DNA of 6,172 nucleotides, from positions 1 through 6,172 of the forward strand of contig CAMHER010000119.1 in the NCBI GenBank assembly GCA_946184215.1, in the 5' to 3' direction. The number at the start of each line of letters is the position of its first letter. Position 1 is the first letter of the stretch. Below, in pieces: positions 1 through 5,433 of the stretch. The DNA is from an uncultured Clostridia bacterium (GTDB lineage: Bacteria; Bacillota; Clostridia; Oscillospirales; Oscillospiraceae). Below the pieces are notes generated by a model. That model did not search any database, was not told the origin of the DNA, and was given only the letters and a program-made list of their open reading frames with translations. Position numbers and translations under genes: made by a program.

Positions 1-40
1 TGAGGGGCGGCGGCAGGAGATAAAAAGGAGGAAAAAAGGG

Positions 41-597
41 ATGAAAAAGGAATTCGACGTCCAGGCGTGGCTCTATCCCATGCCGACGTACATGATCGGC
101 ACGTACAACGAGGACGGGACCCCCGACGAGATGATGATGGCCTGGGGCGGGATCTGCGCGGAGAACATGGTGGCGCTCAATCTGGAAGAGGACCACAAGA
201 CTGTTGAAAATCTGCGCAAACGCGGCGCGTTCACTCTGGCAATTCCGGGGCAGGACACGCTGGTGGAGTCCGACTTTCTCGGCCTTGTCAGCGGCAACAA
301 GGTGCCGGACAAATTTGCCCGCACCGGCCTCCATGCGTCCAAAAGCGGTCGCGTGGACGCACCGCTCATCGCGGAATACCCCGTCACCCTGGAATGCAAG
401 GTCGTCGAGATGCAGCAGCAGCCCTACGGTCTGCGCGTGCTGGGCGAGATCGTAAATGTTACAGCTGACGAAAAGGCAGGATCGACTGCGGCAAGATTCG
501 CGCCTTCCTGTTCGACCAGATGCGCAACGACTATTACGCCGTCGGCGAGGTCTGCGGAAAGGCCTGGCATTCCGGCGCTCCGCTGTTGAAGAAGTAA
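41..597 (+). pseudogene. Flavin reductase-like FMN-binding protein, frameshifted near the 3' end
   Basis: The N-terminal part (about residues 1-145) reads as a flavin reductase-like split-barrel protein: it opens MKKEFDVQAWLYPMPTYMIG and continues with AWGGICAENMVALNL, a TVENLRKRGAFTLAIP stretch and a GNKVPDKFARTGL segment. Such proteins bind FMN and often act as NAD(P)H:flavin oxidoreductases in the cytoplasm. The start at 41 has a strong AAAGGAGG at 24-31. After DEK (about base 475) this frame turns into an unlikely Ser/Arg/Thr-rich tail ending at 589. The frame one base back continues naturally as GRIDCGKIRAFLFDQM, then YYAVGEVCGKAWHSG, to a TAA at 595-597. One base lost from the A4-G2 run at 471-476 explains this, and the repaired protein would have 185 residues. 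The loss may be a real mutation or a sequence error; a programmed -1 shift on A-AAG is possible but less likely. Substrate and partner are unknown. Confidence 0.8.
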
Positions 598-610
598 AGG
601 CTGTTTTTCA

Positions 611-650
611 AAAGGCTCTCTGTTTTCTTAACAGAGAGCCTTTGCTTTTC
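611..650 (+). terminator. Intrinsic terminator after the flavin reductase gene
   Basis: A perfect 14-bp inverted repeat (611-624 with 630-643, five-base loop TTCTT) is followed by the T-rich stretch TTTGCTTTTC. It lies 14 bases after the restored stop codon at 595-597. This is a textbook rho-independent terminator and separates the flavin reductase unit from the acetyltransferase gene. Its A-rich 5' arm could let it act on the opposite strand too, but no minus-strand gene is near. Confidence 0.9.
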
Positions 651-727
651 TCTCTGCTTGTGATATTCTTATGGCAGTTTTTCATACCGAAATCTCATAA
701 GCCCTATCCGATAACAGTATTACAAAC

Positions 728-743
728 GGAGGAAACACCCTTG
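728..743 (+). promoter_or_regulatory. Ribosome binding site and TTG start of the acetyltransferase
   Basis: GGAGG at 728-732 stands eight bases before a TTG at 741-743. Translation from this TTG gives (M)TEKEKMLSGRLYDPSD, which matches the usual N-terminus of maltose O-acetyltransferases (E. coli Maa begins MSTEKEKMIAGELY). The next in-frame ATG, at 759, would cut into that conserved start and has no comparable binding site. Confidence 0.8.
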
Positions 744-1352
744 ACCGAGAAAGAAAAAATGCTCTCAGGGCGTCTGTACGACCCTTCTGACCGTGAGCTC
801 CTGACATTGCGTCAGAGAGCTCATGCGCTGAGCAAAGCCTATAACGACACTGTGGAGACCCAGGAAGCCGAGCGCAGCGAGATCCTCTCCGCGCTGATCG
901 GCAGACTAGGCGAAAACGCCTATATCCAGGGTCCGGTCCAGTTTGACTACGGCTGCTTTACCGCGATAGGCGAAAACAGCTACGCCAACTTCAACTTCAC
1001 CTGTCTCGACTGCGCGCCCGTCACCATCGGGGCAAACGTCTTCATGGGTCCGAACGTTTCGCTGCTGACGCCTGTGCACCCGCTTTGCTGGCAGGAGCGC
1101 AACATGTTCCCCAAGCCGGACGGCACGATGACCGACCGGGAATACGCCCGTCCCATTACGATCGAGGATAACTGCTGGATTGCCGGCAACGTAACCGTCT
1201 GCGGCGGCGTGACGATCGGGCGCGGCAGTGTAATCGGCGCGGGCAGCGTCGTCACACGTCCGATCCCCGCCGGTGTTTTCGCCGCGGGAAATCCCTGTCG
1301 CCCGATCCGTCCGATCACGGACGCGGACAGGATGGAGAGCGGCTGTCTCTGA
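741..1352 (+). CDS. Maltose/galactoside O-acetyltransferase-type sugar acetyltransferase
   Basis: This 203-residue protein is a left-handed beta-helix (hexapeptide repeat) acyltransferase of the Maa/LacA/NodL group, which moves acetyl from acetyl-CoA to a sugar hydroxyl in the cytoplasm. The N-terminal Mac domain (residues 2-55, TEKEKMLSGRLYDPSD, then RQRAHALSKAYN) is followed by AYIQGPVQFDYGCFTAIGEN and a CAPVTIGANVFMGPNV coil. Next comes the TPVHP motif with the likely catalytic His113. The closing repeats are DNCWIAGNVTVCGGVTIG, then GRGSVIGAGSVVTRPIPAG and AAGNPCRPIRPI. The length is close to the family's usual 185-205. WIAGN replaces the more usual WIGGN, a mild change. The TTG start is chosen from the family N-terminus and the GGAGG before it. 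The preceding terminator suggests it has its own promoter, but I see no convincing one. The sugar acceptor cannot be told from sequence, and a link to rhamnose use is only positional. Confidence 0.9.
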   Translation: MTEKEKMLSGRLYDPSDRELLTLRQRAHALSKAYNDTVETQEAERSEILSALIGRLGENAYIQGPVQFDYGCFTAIGENSYANFNFTCLDCAPVTIGANVFMGPNVSLLTPVHPLCWQERNMFPKPDGTMTDREYARPITIEDNCWIAGNVTVCGGVTIGRGSVIGAGSVVTRPIPAGVFAAGNPCRPIRPITDADRMESGCL

Positions 1353-1364
1353 AAAGACATTTTC

Positions 1365-1396
1365 TTTTTCCCCGTGGCATCTGCCGTGGGGAAAAG
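1365..1396 (+). other. GC-rich hairpin between the acetyltransferase and regulator genes
   Basis: TTTTCCCC at 1366-1373 pairs with GGGGAAAA at 1388-1395. The stem continues inward through two G-T wobbles and GGC/GCC to a four-base loop ATCT at 1379-1382, about 13 pairs in all. It starts 13 bases after the acetyltransferase stop and ends just before the regulator's ribosome binding site (1401-1410). There is no T-run after it, so it is not a standard intrinsic terminator. It may protect a 3' end, weaken read-through or affect regulator translation. Confidence 0.55.
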
Positions 1397-1415
1397 ACGC
1401 AGGGAGGGAGAAAAC

Positions 1416-2366
1416 ATGGACGCAAAGCTGTTGGAAAAGCTCTCGATCGTATCTGAGGAGGAGCGCCGGATTCTGCGCGGCGAAGCGCAGATCGACCGCA
1501 GCCTGTATATGGACGGCAGCCGGGATGTGATTTCAGGCGACAAGCTGCTCTCCCCCGGAAAGGCGATCACGATCCGGCCGCATACGCGCTTCATCGCCTT
1601 TCCCGAGCACACGCACGACTATGTTGAAATCGTCTATATGTGCCGGGGCAAAACCGAGCACCGCGTCAACGGCACGCCTCTCACGCTCCGGGAAGGAGAG
1701 CTGCTGATGCTGGGGCAGCATGCCTGCCAGTCCATTGCCCCCGCCGGCGAGGAGGACGTGGCCGTGAACTTCATCGTCCGTCCGGCCTTTTTCACCGCCA
1801 CGCTCCCCTATCTTGGCGAGGAGGAGACCCCCCTGCGGCGCTTTCTCGTCAGCTGTCTCACCGGTGAGAGCGAAACAGGCTACCTTCTCTTTCATGTGGC
1901 CGAAGTGCTGCCGATCCAGAATCTGATCGAGAACCTGCTCTATACGCTGCTGGAGGACACACCCAACAAGCGCGGGATCCTGCAGTTGACGATGGGCCTT
2001 CTCTTTGCTCAGCTCGTCAACCATACGCAGGTCCTGCAGGTAGACACGGCCGAGCAGAACACCGTGGTCTCCGTTCTGCGCTATGTGGAGGCACACTACC
2101 GCGACGGCAGTCTCGGCGAGATCGCCGCGCAGCTGCACTACGATCTGCCCTATCTCTCCCGTCTGATCCGGCAGGAGACCGGCCACAGCTACACCGAGCT
2201 GGTGCAGGAAAAACGTCTGTCCCAGGCCGCCTGGCTGCTGCGAAATTCTGCCCTTCGCGTCGATGAGGTCGCCCGCTCCGTGGGCTATGAGAACATCAGC
2301 TTTTTCCACCGCCTGTTCCGCGCGCGCTTTTCCCTGTCCCCCAAGGCGTATCGAGACAGCAAATAA
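1416..2366 (+). CDS. AraC-family transcriptional regulator, probably of the rhamnose genes
   Basis: This 316-residue protein has an N-terminal cupin-like sensing domain and a C-terminal AraC/XylS DNA-binding domain. The cupin part (about residues 50-125) includes FPEHTHDYVEIVYMCRGKTE with His65 and His67, then VNGTPLTLREGELLMLG, the usual layout of sugar-sensing AraC regulators. The C-terminal part (about 214-313) has two helix-turn-helix units, GSLGEIAAQLHYDLPYLSRL and LRVDEVARSVGYENISFFHR. It ends with FRARFSLSPKAYR, the family signature at the second recognition helix. I chose the ATG at 1416 because GGGAGGGAG (1402-1410) precedes it; the GTG at 1374 lies inside a hairpin and adds an implausible basic leader. 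The gene sits 84 bases before rhaB on the same strand, so a role as an L-rhamnose- or rhamnulose-responsive activator (RhaS/RhaR-like) is likely but is inferred from context. Confidence 0.9.
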   Translation: MDAKLLEKLSIVSEEERRILRGEAQIDRSLYMDGSRDVISGDKLLSPGKAITIRPHTRFIAFPEHTHDYVEIVYMCRGKTEHRVNGTPLTLREGELLMLGQHACQSIAPAGEEDVAVNFIVRPAFFTATLPYLGEEETPLRRFLVSCLTGESETGYLLFHVAEVLPIQNLIENLLYTLLEDTPNKRGILQLTMGLLFAQLVNHTQVLQVDTAEQNTVVSVLRYVEAHYRDGSLGEIAAQLHYDLPYLSRLIRQETGHSYTELVQEKRLSQAAWLLRNSALRVDEVARSVGYENISFFHRLFRARFSLSPKAYRDSK

Positions 2367-2389
2367 GGACACTTTTTTTGAAAAGTGCC
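2367..2389 (+). promoter_or_regulatory. Dyad CACTTTT-TTTG-AAAAGTG upstream of the rhaB -35 box
   Basis: CACTTTT (2370-2376) and AAAAGTG (2381-2387) form a 7-bp inverted repeat with loop TTTG. GG at 2367-2368 can extend the stem onto CC at 2388-2389 past a bulged A. It follows directly on the regulator stop codon and ends five bases before the proposed rhaB -35 box, centred near -50 from the inferred transcript start. It could be a regulator site or a weak 3'-end hairpin; there is no T-run after it. Confidence 0.4.
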
Positions 2390-2393
2390 GACA

Positions 2394-2422
2394 TTGGAAA
2401 GCCCCTCTTTGTCCGTTACAAT
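2394..2422 (+). promoter_or_regulatory. Predicted sigma70-type promoter of rhaB
   Basis: TTGGAA at 2394-2399 (four of six bases match TTGACA) and TACAAT at 2417-2422 (five of six match TATAAT) are separated by exactly 17 bases. Transcription would start near 2429, giving a leader of about 22 bases that still holds the whole rhaB ribosome binding site. The weak -35 box fits an activator-dependent promoter, in line with the adjacent AraC-type gene. The start point is inferred, not observed. Confidence 0.65.
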
Positions 2423-2449
2423 GATAGCATCGGACAAAGGGGGGTTTTT
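2402..2449 (+). promoter_or_regulatory. Inverted repeat around the rhaB -10 box: operator and/or terminator overlapping the RBS
   Basis: CTTTGTCCG (2407-2415) and CGGACAAAG (2431-2439) are perfect 9-bp inverted repeats. The pairing extends outward through one T-G wobble to CCCC (2402-2405) with GGGG (2441-2444). The 15-base centre contains the -10 box TACAAT. TTTTT at 2445-2449 follows the 3' arm, as in an intrinsic terminator for transcripts reading through from the regulator. The same G run (2439-2444) is the only plausible Shine-Dalgarno for the ATG at 2451. DNA-level repressor binding, read-through termination and RNA-level RBS masking are all possible; which of them occurs is inference. 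Confidence 0.65.
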
Positions 2450-2450
2450 G

Positions 2451-3743
2451 ATGAAGCGTTATCTCGCCATTGACATCGGCGCCTCCTCCGGCCGCCACAT
2501 CGTGGGCTGGACGGAAAAGGGCGAGCTCAGGACCGAGGAGGTCTACCGTTTCCCAAACGGCGTAAGCGAGGAGAACGGGCACCTGACATGGGACATTGCC
2601 GCGCTGCTCTCCCATGTGAAAACGGGCATTGCGAAAGCCAGGGAGCGCTTCGGCGCGCTTGAAAGCCTTTCGATCGACACCTGGGGTGTGGACTATGTGC
2701 TGCTGCGCGGCGACGAGGAGGTCCTCCCCTGCTACGCCTACCGCGACAGCCGTACTGAGGAGGTCATTCCTCTTGTGCACGAGAAGATCTCCTTTACCCG
2801 TCTCTATCGCCACACGGGCATCCAGTTCCAGCCCTTCAACACGCTCTACCAGCTCTATGCCGACAAGCTTGCCGGACGGCTCGAGGGCGTGACGGACTTT
2901 CTGATGATCCCGGAATATCTGATGTACAAGCTCTGCGGCGTGAAGGCGCATGAATACACCAACGCCACCACCGGCGGCATGGTCAACGCCGAGACGCGTG
3001 AATACGACGAGACGATCATCCAGGCACTTGGTCTGCCCTCCCATCTCTTTTGCCCTCTCTCCCAGCCCGGCACGGTACTGGGAGAATACGAGGGCATCCG
3101 CGTGGTGCTGTGCGCAACACACGACACCGCCAGCGCGGTGGAGGGTATCCCGATGGAGGAGGACGCGCCTTTTCTTTCCTCCGGCACCTGGAGTCTGCTG
3201 GGGGTCAAGACCGACAAGCCCGTCACCAACGCCGCAAGTGAACTGGCCAACTGGACGAATGAGGGCGGCGTAGGCTATATCCGCTATCTGAAAAACATCA
3301 TGGGCATGTGGCTCATCAACCGGCTGCGTGACGAGCTCTGCCCCGACAAGCCCTTCGGTGAGATCGTTGCCGAGGCCGAAAAGAGCCGCTTTGAAGAGAC
3401 GGTGGACGCCAACGCCCCGGCCTTCCTCGCGCCGAAGAGCATGAAAGCGGCTTTTGACGAGGCGCTGAGCATGAAGCCGCAGAGCGTCGGCGATTACTTT
3501 CGCTGTGCCTACCGCAGCCTCGCCCTGTGCTATATGAACGCGATCGGCGAGCTGCAGCACAGCACCGGCAGACATTATGACAGCATCTACATCGTCGGCG
3601 GCGGCGCCAAGAACGCCTTTCTCAACCGCCTCACCGAGGAGGCCAGCGGGAAGAAGGTCATCGCGCTGCCCATCGAAGCCACGGCGATCGGCAATCTGAA
3701 GATACAAATGCAGCTTGCTTCTCCCTGCGCGGGAAGGCTATAA
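2451..3743 (+). CDS. rhaB: Rhamnulokinase, C-terminally truncated
   Basis: Rhamnulokinase phosphorylates L-rhamnulose with ATP to L-rhamnulose-1-phosphate, the second step of L-rhamnose breakdown. This 430-residue protein is a FGGY-family sugar kinase. It has the N-terminal phosphate loop AIDIGASSGRH (residues 6-16), DTWGVDYVLL (76-85), a motif shared with E. coli RhaB, CYAYRDSRT, and GIQFQPFNTLYQL. ATHDTASAV contains Asp225, the likely catalytic base; GTWSLLG (245-251) and the C-terminal VGGGAKN (382-388) follow. Family resemblance stops at about Ala423, inside EATAIGNLKIQMQLA. The last residues SPCAGRL and the TAA come from a short palindromic repeat. Typical rhamnulokinases run about 35-60 residues further, so the C-terminal helices are missing. 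All catalytic motifs remain, and activity is uncertain. The ATG at 2451 is used because GGGGGG (2439-2444) precedes it and the protein begins with the family's MKRYLAIDIG. It is probably the first gene of the operon with the isomerase and rhaD. Confidence 0.92.
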   Translation: MKRYLAIDIGASSGRHIVGWTEKGELRTEEVYRFPNGVSEENGHLTWDIAALLSHVKTGIAKARERFGALESLSIDTWGVDYVLLRGDEEVLPCYAYRDSRTEEVIPLVHEKISFTRLYRHTGIQFQPFNTLYQLYADKLAGRLEGVTDFLMIPEYLMYKLCGVKAHEYTNATTGGMVNAETREYDETIIQALGLPSHLFCPLSQPGTVLGEYEGIRVVLCATHDTASAVEGIPMEEDAPFLSSGTWSLLGVKTDKPVTNAASELANWTNEGGVGYIRYLKNIMGMWLINRLRDELCPDKPFGEIVAEAEKSRFEETVDANAPAFLAPKSMKAAFDEALSMKPQSVGDYFRCAYRSLALCYMNAIGELQHSTGRHYDSIYIVGGGAKNAFLNRLTEEASGKKVIALPIEATAIGNLKIQMQLASPCAGRL

Positions 3744-3783
3744 GGAAAGAACCTCATCCGTCGGACAGAGTCCGACACCTTCC
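3731..3783 (+). repeat. Short palindromic repeat, copy 1 (supplies the rhaB stop)
   Basis: This 53-base copy matches 3907-3959 with a single difference (ATAAGG against ATTAGG). Its ends are GGAAGG and CCTTCC in inverted orientation, and its middle holds the perfect hairpin GTCGGAC-AGA-GTCCGAC (3760-3776). Just upstream, TCCC-TGCGC-GGGA is a degenerate form of the CTTCCCC-AGA-GGGGAAG hairpin found before copy 2. The rhaB stop TAA lies at 3741-3743, inside this copy. Confidence 0.85.
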
Positions 3784-3895
3784 AGTTTGCCGCAAATGCC
3801 GTTTCCGGCCCTCGCCTGAAGGCTCATGCCGCAAAGCGGCGCGGCTGCACAAAGTCCGTCCCGCCTTCTTCTGCCCCCGGCAGCGGCGGGCCGCA
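3784..3895 (+). other. Non-coding segment between repeat copies
   Basis: These 112 bases lie between the two long repeat copies. The only structure I see is a small perfect hairpin GCCGC-AAA-GCGGC at 3828-3840. No frame resembles the missing rhamnulokinase C-terminus, and there is no ribosome binding site followed by a credible frame. It may be an unrelated repeat module or degraded sequence. Confidence 0.5.
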
Positions 3896-3984
3896 CTTCC
3901 CCAGAGGGGAAGGCTATTAGGAAAGAACCTCATCCGTCGGACAGAGTCCGACACCTTCCCCAGAGGGGAAGGCTATTAGGAAAG
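3896..3984 (+). repeat. Chained short palindromic repeats, copy 2 and partial copy 3
   Basis: The segment reads CTTCCCC-AGA-[GGGGAAGG...CCTTCCCC]-AGA-GGGGAAGG. The bracketed unit, 3906-3961, has 8-bp terminal inverted repeats and a central hairpin GTCGGAC-AGA-GTCCGAC (3936-3952). The 30 bases 3896-3925 recur exactly at 3955-3984, a period of 59. All three hairpin loops are AGA. The partial third copy ends in TAGGAAAG, whose last four bases form part of the Shine-Dalgarno AAAGGAG of the next gene. The pattern fits nested or tandem insertion of a small non-autonomous palindromic element (REP- or MITE-like). No transposase is in the window. Confidence 0.85.
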
Positions 3985-3997
3985 GAGATTTGATATG
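3981..3997 (+). promoter_or_regulatory. Isomerase RBS, joined to the repeat and identical to the rhaD RBS
   Basis: AAAGGAG (3981-3987) lies seven bases before the ATG at 3995. The 13 bases AAAGGAGATTTGA (3981-3993) are identical to 5417-5429 in front of rhaD. The first four bases (AAAG, 3981-3984) also belong to the repeat module, so the repeat ends exactly at the ribosome binding site. Confidence 0.75.
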
Positions 3998-5416
3998 TTA
4001 GTCAACACCAAAGCCCGCATCGGCGTTTTCTCCATCGCGCTCGGCGCCTATCTGCCCCAGTTTCCCTCCCTTGTGCCGGAATTCGAGAGCCAGTATGAGG
4101 ACTTTAAAAAGCGCATCCCCGACTCGGTCGAGGTCATTGACGGCGGTCTTGTCACCACCAAGGAAAAGGCCATGGCCGCGGGGGACAAGTTCCGGGCCGC
4201 TGATGTGGATCTGATCATTCTGCAGCTGCTGACCTACGCCACCTCCTACAACATGCTGCCTGCCGTGCGCGATCTCGATGTTCCGGTGGTACTGGTCAAT
4301 CTGCAGAAGAAAAAAGCCCCGGACTATGCCAACACCGACACGGCCACCTGGCTTGGCACGCTGTACGCCTGCGGCGCCGTGGGCGAAATGGTCGCGGATC
4401 TTGAGCGCGCAGGCAAGCGCCACGCCGTCATCACCGGCGTCGTCGAGGGCGGAGATCCCGAAGTCGACCGCGAGATCGCCGACTGGTGCCGCGCCGCGCA
4501 GGTGCGCCGCCGCTTCCGCGACACGAATCTGGCCCAGATCGGCCGGCCCTACCCCGGCATGATGGATCTGTACATTGACGAGACAAATCTTTATCACCGC
4601 ATGTGGCTCTACACCAAGCAGTTCGACTGGGAAAAAATGTGGGCCATCGCCGACAACATCACCGATGAGGACGCTATCCGCGCCAAGGCTCAGGATATTC
4701 TTGATACCTTCGACATCGAGGGCGGCGGAACGGTCGAGAAGGTATGGGATATGGCGAAATACGTCGTGGCCTTCGAGCAGTGGGTGCGCGACGAGCAGCT
4801 GGGCTTTGTGGCCTCCCATTACGACGGCTTTGCCCAGGGTGTGGCCGGCAAGCTGGACAGCATGCTGATCCCCGCCTTCTCCATGCTCATCAAGCAGGGC
4901 ACCGCCTGCGCGGTGGAGGGCGACATCAAGGTCGCCATGGCGATGTCGATCCTCAAGACGATTTCCGGCATGGGGCAGCTGAGCGAGATGTACTCCATCG
5001 ACTTTGACGAGGACATCTGCATCATCGGCCACAGCGGCTCCGGCGACGCGGATATTTCCCGGGCAAAGAAGCCCACGATGAAGATCGTTCCCGTTTTCCA
5101 CGGCAAGACCGGCGGCGGGTATCTCACCCAGTTCTACCCCGCGGCGGGCCCGGTCACCTATCTCGGCATCACCCAGGACCGCGACGGCCACTTTAAGTTC
5201 GTTGTGGCTGAGGGCATCAACGAGGAAGGCCCCATCTTCACCTTCGGCGACACCAACATGCGCACACGCTTCACCTGCGGCGCAAGGGAGTTCTGCAACC
5301 GCTGGAGCGAGGCAGGCCCGACGCACCATATGGCCGCTGCCTCCGGACGGCATATCGACACGATCCTCAAGGTCGCCAAGATCTTCAACGTCCCGGTGGA
5401 CGTCATTACGAGATAA
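3995..5416 (+). CDS. L-fucose/L-arabinose isomerase superfamily protein, candidate L-rhamnose isomerase
   Basis: This intact 473-residue protein belongs to the AraA/FucI-type ketol isomerases, which interconvert aldoses and ketoses with a divalent metal. The N-terminal half looks like their Rossmann-like domains: ARIGVFSIALGAYLPQFPSL (7-26), VIDGGLVTTKEKA, then DVDLIILQLLTYATSY (70-85) and PVVLVNLQKK. The C-terminal half carries candidate metal ligands: Glu308 in CAVEGD, Asp336 in YSIDFDED, His346 in IIGHSGSGD, and His444/His445 in GPTHHMAAASG. Their order and spacing resemble AraA Glu306, Glu333, His350 and His450, an alignment made by eye. It does not look like classical RhaA, and FucI is longer (about 590 residues). 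Lying between rhaB and rhaD, it most simply supplies L-rhamnose to L-rhamnulose conversion. Related substrates such as L-fucose or L-arabinose are not excluded. Its start has AAAGGAG seven bases upstream. Confidence 0.85.
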   Translation: MLVNTKARIGVFSIALGAYLPQFPSLVPEFESQYEDFKKRIPDSVEVIDGGLVTTKEKAMAAGDKFRAADVDLIILQLLTYATSYNMLPAVRDLDVPVVLVNLQKKKAPDYANTDTATWLGTLYACGAVGEMVADLERAGKRHAVITGVVEGGDPEVDREIADWCRAAQVRRRFRDTNLAQIGRPYPGMMDLYIDETNLYHRMWLYTKQFDWEKMWAIADNITDEDAIRAKAQDILDTFDIEGGGTVEKVWDMAKYVVAFEQWVRDEQLGFVASHYDGFAQGVAGKLDSMLIPAFSMLIKQGTACAVEGDIKVAMAMSILKTISGMGQLSEMYSIDFDEDICIIGHSGSGDADISRAKKPTMKIVPVFHGKTGGGYLTQFYPAAGPVTYLGITQDRDGHFKFVVAEGINEEGPIFTFGDTNMRTRFTCGAREFCNRWSEAGPTHHMAAASGRHIDTILKVAKIFNVPVDVITR

Positions 5417-5433
5417 AAAGGAGATTTGACATG
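5417..5433 (+). promoter_or_regulatory. rhaD ribosome binding site
   Basis: AAAGGAG (5417-5423) stands seven bases before the ATG at 5431. It begins immediately after the isomerase TAA (5414-5416), so the intergenic gap is only 14 bases and the two genes must share a transcript. The leader duplicates that of the isomerase. Confidence 0.8.

Noticed and set aside
644..727. Promoter for the acetyltransferase
   Set aside because: Candidates such as TTGTGA with TTCATA are poor matches to -35 and -10 boxes, so none is supported.
456..740. 95-codon N-terminal extension of the acetyltransferase with a hydrophobic stretch (FSLLVIFLWQFF), a possible membrane anchor
   Set aside because: It overlaps the flavin reductase tail in another frame and runs through the intrinsic terminator at 611-650. 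The family N-terminus and a GGAGG site place the start at the TTG at 741.
1374..1415. GTG start at 1374 for the regulator
   Set aside because: It lies in a hairpin without a Shine-Dalgarno, whereas the ATG at 1416 follows GGGAGGGAG at good spacing.
1533..3707. 724-codon open frame on the minus strand
   Set aside because: It lies antisense to the clear AraC-type regulator and rhaB, has a composition typical of a reversed GC-rich coding frame, and shows no recognisable domain.
3760..3776. Shared CGGACA between the rhaB operator arms and the repeat hairpin, suggesting a common regulator site
   Set aside because: The match is only six bases, the arm spacing differs completely (15 bases against 3), and the repeat is better explained as an interspersed element.
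3731..3984. CRISPR array
   Set aside because: There are only two long copies and one partial copy, with unequal intervals (176 and 59 bases) and no set of uniform spacers or cas gene.
3998..5353. 451-codon open frame on the minus strand
   Set aside because: It is a shadow of the isomerase gene; its His/Gly/Val-rich composition shows no family features.
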